NCBI GenBank assembly: GCA_964415085.1
Contig: CAYPYI010000020.1
Span: 1-21,001 of the forward strand
Direction: 5' to 3'
Source of the DNA: CAYPYI01 sp964415085
Lineage (GTDB): Bacteria > Bacillota > Clostridia > Tissierellales > Tissierellaceae
DNA length: 21,001 nt
This document shows positions 6,906 to 14,317 of the stretch, piece after piece; position 1 is the stretch's first letter; every line of letters begins with the position of its first letter. The notes under the pieces were generated by a model, which saw nothing but the letters and a program-made list of their open reading frames with translations, had not been told where the DNA came from and searched no databases. Position numbers and translations under genes: made by a program.

Positions 6906-8911
6906 TACTCTACACCATCCTTTATATGTTTTTTAATAGCCTCAATTAATAATTGTTTGGCTTCATCCATACTCATATCTTTAAGTTGAACACCAGCACT
7001 TGTCAAGTGTCCACCTCCACCTAGTTCTTCCAATATTAATTGTACTGAAATATTTCCAAGAGATCTACCTGATATATGAATTTTATCATCTATATACGTT
7101 AATACAAATGATGCTTCCATTCCATTTATATCTAGTAATTCATTTGCTGATTGAGCTGCTATTAGTACTGAGTCATCATCATCTTTATCAAGAATTCCTA
7201 TTGCCACATTTCCTTCTACTATTTCAGAAGAAGAAACAACATTGGCTTTATCTATAAACGTTTCATAATCATCTCTAAATAATTGTCTTACTGCTGTTGT
7301 ATCTGCTCCGGATCTCTTTAATGTAGATGCTGCTTCAAATGTTCTAACACCTGTTTGAAAACTAAAGTTTTTAGTATCAACTGTGATTCCTGCAAGTAAA
7401 GCTTCAGCTTCAAATTTCGTAAGTGAGATATTATCTGTCATATAAGTTAGTATCTCTGTTACTAGCTCACTTGCTGATGAAGCATAAGGCTCTAAATATG
7501 TTAAAACAGGATCTTTTACAAATTCTGTTCCTCTTCTATGATGATCTATAATTACAACCTTCTCAACTAAACCTAGAAGCTCTGGAGCTTCAGTAAAACT
7601 AGGCTTATGATTATCTACTAAAACCATAAGTGTGTTTTTAGTAATTATTTGTTCTGCTTTTTCAGTTGTTATGAAGTGATCTACTAATTCTTCTTGGTCT
7701 ATTTTCATTTTATTATAAATATTTTTTATTGAAGGATTTATTTCATTTAAAACTATATATCCTGGTTTTTCTATATTCTTAACACCCCTTAAAACACCTA
7801 TTGCTGAACCAAATGCATCCATATCAGGATTAGTATGTCCCATTATTACTACATTATCAGCTTGCGTTATAAGTTGTTTTAAAGCATATCCTATTACTCT
7901 TGCCTTTACCTTATTTCTTTTTTCTAATGCTTTAGACTTACCTCCGAAGAATTCAAATTTACCATTATTATTAAGTACAGCCTGATCTCCACCCCTACCT
8001 AGAGCTATATCTATTGCTGCTCTTGCGTTTTTATAGCTTTCTTCTAAACTTTTTTCTGTAGTGGATACACCTATACTTAATGTTATTGGAATTTTATTTC
8101 CTATATCAAGTTCTCTTAGGTCATCTAAAAGATCAAATTTCTTATCTTGTATTTCATTTAATGATTCATTATCCATGAAAACTAAATATTTACTATTTTC
8201 ATATTTTCTAACTACTGTATTATATTTATTGAAATAATCTCTTATTCTACTATCTATCTCAGCTAATACTAAAGGTCTATTGACCTCAATTGTATTACTT
8301 TTAACATCTTCATAGTTATCTATATAAACTAAAGATACAACTGGCTTACTTTTATCAAATTCTATTTGAAGATCTTTATACTTAGTATTATCTACCCAAT
8401 ATAAAAGAACTAATCTATCACCAGATGTAACACTTTTTTTATTATTTATATAGTTAAAATATACCAAATAGTCTTTATCGTTGTAGGAAATATTCTCAAC
8501 CTCTATTTCTGTATCTTTGTTAGAATCACTTTTTCCTAGATCTATAGCTGGTATAAATTTTTTTATGTTTTTATTTAATATGTCCTTACCTTCTAACATG
8601 TTTAAAAATGGAGTATTATACCAATTTATATCTCCATTACTATTTAACATAACAAGCGGAAAAGGCATATTAAATATTGCATATTTTGTAGCTGATTCAA
8701 AGTTATCTGCTAAAGACTCTATATCTTCTACTAATTCTTTATTTTTTTCTTCAACTAAAACATAAGTATGATAAATAATATAACCATAAACAAGTAGACA
8801 TATAAACCCAAGTAATGGATTTTTTATTACAACTATAATAGTTAGTGCTAAAAATAAAATAAGATATATTCTCGCATCAGACCAGCTAAATAATTTGTTG
8901 TTATCTTTCAT
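6905..8911 (-). CDS. gdpP: c-di-AMP phosphodiesterase GdpP (PAS, degenerate GGDEF, DHH/DHHA1)
   Basis: A membrane-bound enzyme that hydrolyses cyclic di-AMP to pApA, 668 residues. Two transmembrane segments lie at about 14-29 and 33-50. A PAS-like domain covers about 75-180 and a degenerate GGDEF domain about 190-315, with GRGGDQ at 305-310. The DHH domain has the Mn-binding residues H359, D363 and D365 (in HTNPDMDAFG), D433, the DHH triad 456-458 and D512. DHHA1 ends with GGGGH (631-635). All catalytic residues I can recognise are intact. AGGAGG precedes the ATG at 8911. It sits 27 bases after yybS and overlaps rplI, so a second-messenger enzyme shares a transcript with L9 and the replicative helicase. 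Confidence 0.96.
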   Translation of the reverse strand: MKDNNKLFSWSDARIYLILFLALTIIVVIKNPLLGFICLLVYGYIIYHTYVLVEEKNKELVEDIESLADNFESATKYAIFNMPFPLVMLNSNGDINWYNTPFLNMLEGKDILNKNIKKFIPAIDLGKSDSNKDTEIEVENISYNDKDYLVYFNYINNKKSVTSGDRLVLLYWVDNTKYKDLQIEFDKSKPVVSLVYIDNYEDVKSNTIEVNRPLVLAEIDSRIRDYFNKYNTVVRKYENSKYLVFMDNESLNEIQDKKFDLLDDLRELDIGNKIPITLSIGVSTTEKSLEESYKNARAAIDIALGRGGDQAVLNNNGKFEFFGGKSKALEKRNKVKARVIGYALKQLITQADNVVIMGHTNPDMDAFGSAIGVLRGVKNIEKPGYIVLNEINPSIKNIYNKMKIDQEELVDHFITTEKAEQIITKNTLMVLVDNHKPSFTEAPELLGLVEKVVIIDHHRRGTEFVKDPVLTYLEPYASSASELVTEILTYMTDNISLTKFEAEALLAGITVDTKNFSFQTGVRTFEAASTLKRSGADTTAVRQLFRDDYETFIDKANVVSSSEIVEGNVAIGILDKDDDDSVLIAAQSANELLDINGMEASFVLTYIDDKIHISGRSLGNISVQLILEELGGGGHLTSAGVQLKDMSMDEAKQLLIEAIKKHIKDGVE

Positions 8912-8938
8912 CTTTATCCTCCTACTTAAGATTATAGA

Positions 8939-9865
8939 CTAAATTCTTCTTATATTAAATATCATATCTATAATTCCGATTAGATAAGTTATAGTTACCA
9001 TTGTTGGTATAAATATAAATATACACATTACAAGTACTTTTAGTACTGAAAATACTTTTCTTTTTGTTAGAAAAAAGTCTACTACTGATAGTCCTTGGAC
9101 TAAAATAAAAAAGCTTGCAAGAACTAATATATTACTTCCTATTATATCACTATTTACTAGATTTAGGCTACTTAAGCCAAATCCTATAAAATATATTAAA
9201 ACAATCCCCATAAAAAATGTTGTTGGAAGTCTAAACCTTCTAAACACATTAGGCGTTAATTTTTCCATATCTAATCTATCAAGTCCCATAGCTACTATCT
9301 TATAGTTAATATAAGTAAAGATAGTAGATGCTATTAATAAGACAGCTGGAAATATATAAAATAAATATCTAAGTCCTGAGGTTAGAACTTCTTCTAAATC
9401 TTTTACCTGGTCTGACTTAATATCAAGTTGTTTTACGTTTTCAATTTGTATATTTACTACTTCTTGTATTTTAGTTTCAATTAATTCTCCTATGGTAATA
9501 TCTCCTGAATTTGCTATTGCAAATAAAACTATAATTGAAATAAAAAATGCCATAGTACTAAAAAACAAAATATCTTTATTTTTACTTTCTTTATTTATAA
9601 GATAACTCATTGTCATTATAAGTGGAATAAATATTATTAAAAATAAGATTCCTAAACTTGGTGTTACTACTAATGACAAAGTTATAGACAATATAATAAA
9701 ACTTAAATTACCAAGTATCATATTATTTTTTATATTAAAAACTATAAATGGAGCTGGTAATAATATTAATATATATGGTAAAGACATGCTTCCCAGTATT
9801 GCAAAAATAGTCATTACAATGGTTAGCATTAACATTTCTTTTATTATATCTTTTGATGTGTTCAT
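8939..9865 (-). CDS. yybS: YybS-like DUF2232 membrane protein
   Basis: A 308-residue integral membrane protein, with about seven or eight hydrophobic segments, beginning KEMLMLTIVMTIFAILGSMS and ending with a positively charged tail after FNIRRI. A soluble stretch of about 50 residues with coiled-coil character (around 120-165, including ELIETKIQEVVN) interrupts the membrane segments. Family assignment (DUF2232, Bacillus YybS) rests on topology, length and the conserved position immediately upstream of gdpP and rplI. The family has an S-component-like fold in some predictions, but no proven function. The ATG at 9865 has AGGAG ten bases upstream. It is the first gene of the operon that ends with dnaB. 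Confidence 0.85.
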   Translation of the reverse strand: MNTSKDIIKEMLMLTIVMTIFAILGSMSLPYILILLPAPFIVFNIKNNMILGNLSFIILSITLSLVVTPSLGILFLIIFIPLIMTMSYLINKESKNKDILFFSTMAFFISIIVLFAIANSGDITIGELIETKIQEVVNIQIENVKQLDIKSDQVKDLEEVLTSGLRYLFYIFPAVLLIASTIFTYINYKIVAMGLDRLDMEKLTPNVFRRFRLPTTFFMGIVLIYFIGFGLSSLNLVNSDIIGSNILVLASFFILVQGLSVVDFFLTKRKVFSVLKVLVMCIFIFIPTMVTITYLIGIIDMIFNIRRI

Positions 9866-9902
9866 AACATTTCCACTCCTACCTTTTATTTATACTATAT
9901 AT

Positions 9903-9931
9903 ATTATAATATATATAGATATAAATGTCTT
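9903..9931 (-). promoter_or_regulatory. Promoter of the yybS-gdpP-rplI-dnaB operon
   Basis: On the minus strand AAGACA (-35, 4 of 6 matches) and a perfect TATAAT (-10) are 17 bases apart, giving a leader of about 30 bases. The -10 box sits inside a perfect 24-bp AT palindrome (9895-9918). A weaker alternative -35, TTGATA at 10011-10016, lies further upstream. The 218-base gap 9866-10083 otherwise holds a small CCTCT/AGAGG hairpin at 10022-10035 and the rpsR terminator. Confidence 0.5.
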
Positions 9932-10051
9932 ATATACATTTAACTTGTATATATTTTTATATATTCATTAATATATGTAAAATTCTTTAATTTACTTAAT
10001 TATGAATTATTATCAAGATCCCCTCTTAATAGAGGAGACTTCCCTTAAATT

Positions 10052-10078
10052 ATAAAAAAAGAGAGGATATCCTCTCTT
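10052..10078 (-). terminator. Terminator of the rpsF-ssb-rpsR operon
   Basis: AAGAGAGG (10059-10066) pairs with CCTCTCTT (10071-10078) around ATAT. On the minus strand the stem runs into seven T residues. It begins only six bases after the rpsR stop codon. Confidence 0.88.
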
Positions 10079-10083
10079 AATTA

Positions 10084-10308
10084 TTATTCAGCGTTATATG
10101 GTAACAATGCTACTTGTCTTGCTCTTTTTATAGCTGTTGTTAATTCTCTTTGATGTTTTGAACAATTTCCAGAAACTCTTCTTGGAAGAATTTTACCTCT
10201 GTCATTGATATATTTATTTAATTCAGATAAATCTTTATAATCTATCTTCTTATTTTTATCTGCACAAAAAGAACAAACTTTTCTTCTTGGTCTAAATCTC
10301 TTTTGCAT
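10084..10308 (-). CDS. rpsR: 30S ribosomal protein S18
   Basis: A 74-residue S18, rich in Arg and Lys, beginning MQKRFRPRRKVCSFCADK. It retains a four-ligand zinc pattern, C12, C15, C49 and H52 (in GNCSKHQRE), the zinc-containing version of S18. It forms a heterodimer with S6 in the platform of the 30S subunit and is co-transcribed with rpsF and ssb. AGGGGG precedes the ATG, 15 bases after the ssb stop. Confidence 0.98.
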   Translation of the reverse strand: MQKRFRPRRKVCSFCADKNKKIDYKDLSELNKYINDRGKILPRRVSGNCSKHQRELTTAIKRARQVALLPYNAE

Positions 10309-10323
10309 TTTCTAACCCCCTAA

Positions 10324-10776
10324 CTAAAACGGAATATCGTCATTTCCTACTGGTTGGTAAAGACCATCTAAATCAGAAAAGTCATCAGAACCACCTTGTG
10401 ATTGCTGTTGATTTGATTGATTTGATTGATTTTTATCTCCCCATTCTAAAAACTCAACATTATTAGCTACTACTTCAAAAGTATATCTTTTACTACCATC
10501 TTGAGCGTCGTAACTTCCTGTTTGAATTCTACCTTGTACTGCTACTAGTCTACCCTTTGCTAAATAATTAGCACAGTTTTCAGCCATTTTACCCCAAACT
10601 ACAACTCTTATAAAGTCTGCAGTTGGTTGGTTTTTAGCTTCCATTTCATCTTTTTTATCTTTAGGTAGTTGTTTATCAACCGCTAAAGTAAAGTTAGTAA
10701 CAGCTGCTCCTGAATTTGGTATGTACCTAAGTTCAGGATCTCTAGTTAATCTTCCTATTAATACAACATTATTCAT
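10324..10776 (-). CDS. ssb: Single-stranded DNA-binding protein SSB
   Basis: This 150-residue SSB has an OB-fold (about 1-108) that opens MNNVVLIGRLTRDPELRY and includes FIRVVVWGKMAENCANYL and GRLVAVQGRIQTGSY. A Gln/Asn/Ser-rich flexible linker follows (about 113-130). The acidic C-terminal tip is DDIPF, the docking site for replication and repair partners. It sits between rpsF and rpsR, as in Bacillus, which couples SSB supply to ribosomal protein control. A GGTGGG element precedes the ATG. Confidence 0.98.
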   Translation of the reverse strand: MNNVVLIGRLTRDPELRYIPNSGAAVTNFTLAVDKQLPKDKKDEMEAKNQPTADFIRVVVWGKMAENCANYLAKGRLVAVQGRIQTGSYDAQDGSKRYTFEVVANNVEFLEWGDKNQSNQSNQQQSQGGSDDFSDLDGLYQPVGNDDIPF

Positions 10777-10804
10777 ATTATCCCACCATTCTTTAGATTA
10801 CAGA

Positions 10805-11089
10805 TTATTCGTCTTCTCTAATGATTATGTGTCTCATAATGCTGTCAGATATTTTAACAACTCTTTCAAGTTCTAAAACTATTTCTGGGTTTGTTTCAAA
10901 GTTAACTAAAACATAGTAACCTTCGTTTATATCGTTAATAGTGTATGCTAATTTTCTTAGACCCCACTCATCAACTTTAGTTACGCTACCTTCTTCTTCA
11001 ACTATACCTTTGAATCTTTCTAATATTTGAGCTCTTTTTTCTTCTTCCGTGTTTGGATAAAAGATTAAAACTGCTTCATAATTTCTCAT
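10805..11089 (-). CDS. rpsF: 30S ribosomal protein S6
   Basis: A 94-residue S6 beginning MRNYEAVLIFYPNTEEEKR, with the typical GLRKLAYTINDINEGYYVLVNFE core and the ISDSIMRHIIIRED end. It pairs with S18. There is a strong GGGGGTG Shine-Dalgarno and the gene has its own promoter and a structured leader that resembles the S6:S18 autoregulatory RNA. It leads the rpsF-ssb-rpsR operon. Confidence 0.98.
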   Translation of the reverse strand: MRNYEAVLIFYPNTEEEKRAQILERFKGIVEEEGSVTKVDEWGLRKLAYTINDINEGYYVLVNFETNPEIVLELERVVKISDSIMRHIIIREDE

Positions 11090-11109
11090 TTACGTTCACC
11101 CCCTGTGGA

Positions 11110-11143
11110 CTTAATCGGCCCTATAAATTATTATAGAGCAAGG
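11110..11143 (-). promoter_or_regulatory. S6:S18-binding leader element (rpsF autoregulation)
   Basis: In the mRNA, CUUG (11142-11139) pairs with UAAG (11113-11110). Inside, CUCUAUAA and UUAUAGGG form an 8-bp hairpin with loop UAAU (11138-11119). Between the two stems, on the 3' side, is an unpaired CCG (11118-11116) plus AU. A CCG bulge in a hairpin just upstream of rpsF is the hallmark of the S6:S18 mRNA site, which imitates the helix 22 region of 16S rRNA. The structure ends about 20 bases before the start codon. Identified by eye, without a covariance model. Confidence 0.68.
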
Positions 11144-11153
11144 ATACTTAACA

Positions 11154-11182
11154 ATTATAACATTAGATTATAATATATTCAA
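11154..11182 (-). promoter_or_regulatory. Promoter of rpsF-ssb-rpsR
   Basis: TTGAAT (-35, 5 of 6) and a perfect TATAAT (-10) are separated by 17 bases on the minus strand. Transcription would start near 11147, immediately upstream of the leader hairpin, giving a leader of about 58 bases. It starts five bases after the DUF951 stop, so readthrough from that operon is also possible because no terminator lies between. Confidence 0.78.
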
Positions 11183-11186
11183 GAAA

Positions 11187-11411
11187 TTAATTATCTTTTT
11201 TATGATGAACTATGGATATAAACTTATCATCAACTAGAATTTTTCTAACTCTTTTTTCAAAGTCTATCCTGCTCATCCAGATTTCTCTATCACATTTTGT
11301 ACATTTTAACTTTATATCTACACCTGTTCTTGTTATTTCCCATTTATTCTCTCCGCATGGATGACCTTTTTTTAGTGTAACTATATCTCCTAGCTCATAA
11401 TTAAGTATCAT
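11187..11411 (-). CDS. DUF951 family protein
   Basis: A 74-residue protein with the clear DUF951 pattern: YELGDIVTLKKGHPCGENKWE, then GVDIKLKCTKCDREIWMSRIDFEKR. Cysteines C19, C37 and C40 could bind a metal. Its ATG directly follows the mscS stop with no spacer; the GGAG ribosome site lies inside the end of mscS. In many Firmicutes a DUF951 gene lies near rpsF, often beside ychF, which is absent here. Its role is unknown; a small RNA- or ribosome-linked protein is a guess from neighbourhood only. Confidence 0.9.
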   Translation of the reverse strand: MILNYELGDIVTLKKGHPCGENKWEITRTGVDIKLKCTKCDREIWMSRIDFEKRVRKILVDDKFISIVHHKKDN

Positions 11412-12299
11412 TTATTCATCTCCTTTATATATAACTTGTTTCTTATAAGGTATTTCAATATTTTCTCTTTTTAATAAATCTAATGCATCTTTTCTTATTA
11501 TCCTCTCACCTTGCCACTGATCCATAGGTTTAGTTCTAGCAATTATAGTAATATCCACACTATACTCTGACAGACTTGATACTCCTACTATAGTTGGACC
11601 TTCTATAAATATTTCTTGTTTTTGCCATACTCTTTTATTATATTCTTCTAGTACTTTTAAAGCCTTATCTACATCTTCTTCATATGCAATAGATAAAATT
11701 ACACGCGACCTCATAGAACCTCTTGTTTTATTTGTAACTAAAGTTATACTACTGTTTGGAATTATATATAATTCCCCACCGAAATCTCTAATTTTAGTTA
11801 CTCTTAAACCTAAGTCTTCTACTATTCCATCTTTCCCTTGAATTTCAACATGATCTCCTACAGAATACTGATCTTCTAATAATATAAAAAAACCAGTTAT
11901 TAAGTCTTTTACTAAAGATTGTGTACCAAAACCTATTGCTATACCTCCAATTCCTGCTGTAGCTAGAATTGATGATGTTGGAAAGTTAAATACATCCAGT
12001 GCCATTAAGACCCCAATAAAAGTAAGAACTCCACTTATAGTTTTATTTAATATATTTATAAGTGTGGTAGCTCTATTTTCATTTACACCTATATAGTTCA
12101 TTTTAGATTTTCTTAATTTATTTATAATTAGTTTATTTATTAATGTTTTTAAAATTTCTACTACAAAATAAATAATTATTACAGTTACAATTTTACCTAA
12201 TAAATTTGCTTGGTTTTTTCCGTCTAATCCTTCTTTTACTAAAAATGATTTTATAGTCTGGTAAAAGTCTTGAATTATGGTTAAATATTTATTTCCCAT
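11412..12299 (-). CDS. Small-conductance mechanosensitive channel (MscS family, YkuT-like)
   Basis: A 295-residue MscS channel that would release solutes during osmotic downshock. Three membrane segments are visible at about 34-56, 82-102 and 108-130. The third is the pore helix, with the Gly/Ala pattern AGIGGIAIGFGTQSLVKD (115-132). It is followed by the beta domain (LEDQYSVGDHVEIQGKDGIVEDLGLRVT has the family signature) and a cytoplasmic alpha-beta domain ending IPYKKQVIYKG. The upstream gene's TAG stop is part of the TAGGAGG Shine-Dalgarno, nine bases before the ATG. It lies between DUF3343 and DUF951, and translation looks coupled on both sides. Confidence 0.93.
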   Translation of the reverse strand: MGNKYLTIIQDFYQTIKSFLVKEGLDGKNQANLLGKIVTVIIIYFVVEILKTLINKLIINKLRKSKMNYIGVNENRATTLINILNKTISGVLTFIGVLMALDVFNFPTSSILATAGIGGIAIGFGTQSLVKDLITGFFILLEDQYSVGDHVEIQGKDGIVEDLGLRVTKIRDFGGELYIIPNSSITLVTNKTRGSMRSRVILSIAYEEDVDKALKVLEEYNKRVWQKQEIFIEGPTIVGVSSLSEYSVDITIIARTKPMDQWQGERIIRKDALDLLKRENIEIPYKKQVIYKGDE

Positions 12300-12308
12300 A
12301 TTCGCCTC

Positions 12309-12557
12309 CTATATATCTACTTTCTCTAAAATAGTTTTTATTCCTTCTTTTTTATATTTATATATTCCTTTGTATTTTATATTTTCTAAATCTCTTTTCA
12401 ATTTCTCTATATCTGTTGTGTCTATTAATAAAGATATTCCACAGCTTAGAGTTATCTCTCTTGGTGTCGGTATTGTTCTTAGCTTATATTTATCTTTTAA
12501 TTTATCTTCACATTCTAGTGCAAAATGTACTGATTCAAAACTAATTAATGTTTTCAT
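12309..12557 (-). CDS. DUF3343 protein (putative Se/S carrier-like)
   Basis: An 82-residue protein with the DUF3343 pattern: it opens MKTLISFESVHFALECEDKL and contains TIPTPREITLSCGISLLI. Cysteines are at 16 and 39; the Cys in the SCGIS motif is the conserved one and is proposed to carry sulfur or selenium. The start overlaps the yedF stop by one base (TAATG). DUF3343 genes commonly lie next to yedF in organisms with selenium metabolism. Biochemical function is unproven; the carrier role is inference from family and context. Confidence 0.85.
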   Translation of the reverse strand: MKTLISFESVHFALECEDKLKDKYKLRTIPTPREITLSCGISLLIDTTDIEKLKRDLENIKYKGIYKYKKEGIKTILEKVDI

Positions 12558-13144
12558 TATAATACTATATTAGAAGCGGCTTCTCTTAGTGTTTCATAAA
12601 TAGTATACATATTTGATACACTACCCACTGCTAAATCCTCTTTTCTATTTAGAAAATCTAAACATGTTCCACATGAAACAATTTCAACACCTTTACTTTC
12701 TAAATATTTTAAGTCTTCTAAAACTTGTGAATCCTCACATGTTAAGTTAACACCTGTATTAAAAAATAATAAAGCTTTTGGTAGTGGTGTAGTTTCTCTT
12801 ACTGTATAAATATAGCTTTTTATTAGTATTTCCCCTAATTTTCTATCTCCACTGCCCATGATATCTTTTGAAAATCCTAATACCATATCTTTAAATTCAT
12901 CACTTGTTTCTTCTATTACTGCATTTTCATCTAATTTAACTATTATGTGAAATTCTTCACTACTTTTTTCATCTATACTATATTCATACCCTAAATTCTT
13001 AACAAGTTTAGATACATTCTCTTTTGCTACTTCATTATCTACAATTGTTCTTATTATTCCTGATGATAATTTGTCTATTTCCTTTTTAGTCATAATCACT
13101 GGTACTGGGCAAGACTTACCCCTTGCGTCTACTATTTTTTCCAT
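12557..13144 (-). CDS. yedF: YedF, sulfurtransferase-like selenium metabolism protein
   Basis: A 195-residue two-domain protein. The N-terminal TusA-like domain (1-75) has VDARGKSCPVPVIMTKKEI, with the persulfide-accepting cysteine C12 in a CPxP motif. The C-terminal DsrE-like domain (about 85-195) has C136 and the pair C158 and C161 in SCGTCLDF. This composite is the clostridial YedF form, which co-occurs with selenium use (selD) across genomes. No selD, selA or selB is in this window. Its AGGAGG overlaps the previous gene's TAG stop (TAGGAGG), and its own stop overlaps the DUF3343 start. Probably handles persulfide or selenide equivalents; the exact reaction is not known. Confidence 0.92.
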   Translation of the reverse strand: MEKIVDARGKSCPVPVIMTKKEIDKLSSGIIRTIVDNEVAKENVSKLVKNLGYEYSIDEKSSEEFHIIVKLDENAVIEETSDEFKDMVLGFSKDIMGSGDRKLGEILIKSYIYTVRETTPLPKALLFFNTGVNLTCEDSQVLEDLKYLESKGVEIVSCGTCLDFLNRKEDLAVGSVSNMYTIYETLREAASNIVL

Positions 13145-13153
13145 AATATCCTC

Positions 13154-14209
13154 CTACTTTTTTAAGTTTTTAAGTTGATATATTTTTACATAATCTTTAT
13201 TTAAAATAGCTATACTTTCATTATTTACAGCTATATCTAATATCTTACTTTCGTTTATATGCTCTAAAATCTTTTCACCATCTTTTATTCCTAATATATT
13301 TCTCTCACCAAATAGAATTAAATTATCTTTAAAAAATATCATCCTATCATAATCTCTTTTAAGTCCTAATTTATAAACTGTTTTACCTTCCATATTAACA
13401 ACCTCTAAAGTGTTATTATATAGTAGATAAACTAAAGAATCTTTAACTTCAATTTTGTTTATATCATCAATTTTTTTACTCCAAATAATTTTTCCATTAT
13501 CAATAAAATGTATATTTTCATCCGTTATAACTAATATATTATTATTCATAAAGTGCGTTTTCATTACAATCTCATCAGGAAATGTTATATTCCATATATT
13601 TTCACCTTTAATATTTTGATATTCTAGTATACTTTTTATTTGATCATTACTAAAATCTAAAATACTCAGTACATAATTACTGGATTTATCATTAATATCA
13701 AAAGTTAATATACTCCACTTTTCAACACTATGCTCTTTGATTTTTTCTGCTTTTAAATCACATATTTCAACGGTCTCTATATTATTAGCTTTATAATGTA
13801 TAAGCAGCTTATTATATCTTTCTTCTAATTTAAATATATCCTTTTCTAAAAAATATGTATCTATTTCCTCTCCATTTAAGTCTAATGCTTTTATAATATT
13901 AAATTCCTTATCAACTATATATATTTGATCTTTTCCAAATACAATTTTCTTATCACTAAGACCTGCATCAATTGGTATTATATCTTCATTAGCATAAATT
14001 ATTCCTTCTTCATTATTATACAAAATTATTCTATCATTGTAGTACTTTATCTTATCAAAATCTTGATTAATAACCTCATCTACTTGTTTTAATTCCTTTA
14101 ATCTATTTGAAAATGAATCAATATCAACTATTCCTAATTTATTTAATATTATAAAAATAGCAAGAAGGATTAATGATATTTTTAATATGTTTTTTAGTCT
14201 CTTTTTCAT
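13154..14209 (-). CDS. Membrane-anchored, propeller-like protein of unknown function (DUF5711-like)
   Basis: I do not recognise a defined function. The 351-residue product has a Lys/Arg-rich start (MKKRLKN), one hydrophobic segment (about 8-24, ISLILLAIFIIL) and a long outer region with no cysteine-rich or catalytic motif. That region is a series of short beta strands in repeats, such as DNGKIIWSKKI, NMEGKTVYKLGL and LNGEEIDTYFL, each ending near a turn, like PQQ-type or WD-like propeller blades. Clostridial DUF5711 proteins share this plan, so that is the best guess. It has a GGAG site seven bases upstream and is the first gene of the operon with yedF, DUF3343, mscS and DUF951. An extracytoplasmic scaffold or binding protein is possible. 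Confidence 0.8.
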   Translation of the reverse strand: MKKRLKNILKISLILLAIFIILNKLGIVDIDSFSNRLKELKQVDEVINQDFDKIKYYNDRIILYNNEEGIIYANEDIIPIDAGLSDKKIVFGKDQIYIVDKEFNIIKALDLNGEEIDTYFLEKDIFKLEERYNKLLIHYKANNIETVEICDLKAEKIKEHSVEKWSILTFDINDKSSNYVLSILDFSNDQIKSILEYQNIKGENIWNITFPDEIVMKTHFMNNNILVITDENIHFIDNGKIIWSKKIDDINKIEVKDSLVYLLYNNTLEVVNMEGKTVYKLGLKRDYDRMIFFKDNLILFGERNILGIKDGEKILEHINESKILDIAVNNESIAILNKDYVKIYQLKNLKK

Positions 14210-14239
14210 ATTATCTCCTTTATTTTCATAGTTAATATA

Positions 14240-14248
14240 ATTATATCA
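14240..14248 (-). promoter_or_regulatory. Extended -10 promoter of the propeller-protein/yedF operon
   Basis: On the minus strand TGATATAAT is a perfect extended -10 (TG, one base, TATAAT), with no good -35. It would give a leader of about 25 bases before the ATG at 14209. Confidence 0.55.
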
Positions 14249-14274
14249 CTTTTTTATATTTTCTTCATTGTTTT

Positions 14275-14313
14275 AAAAAAAATTAGGCCAAAGACACAAG
14301 TCTTGACCTAATT
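14275..14313 (-). terminator. Terminator after the two-component operon
   Basis: AATTAGG (14281-14287) pairs with CCTAATT (14307-14313); further CAA/TTG and GAC/GTC pairs extend the stem past one mismatch and a bulge. On the minus strand it runs into eight T residues. It starts five bases after the histidine kinase stop. Confidence 0.82.
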
Positions 14314-14317
14314 AAAA

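Noticed and set aside
12277..12573. 98-residue plus-strand open frame
   Set aside because: It overlaps DUF3343 and both gene junctions on the minus strand, where the start and stop signals are well formed; the plus-strand product is a hydrophobic shadow.
12557..13144. Selenocysteine-encoding UGA within yedF
   Set aside because: The frame has ordinary cysteines at the expected positions and ends in TAA; no in-frame TGA is present.
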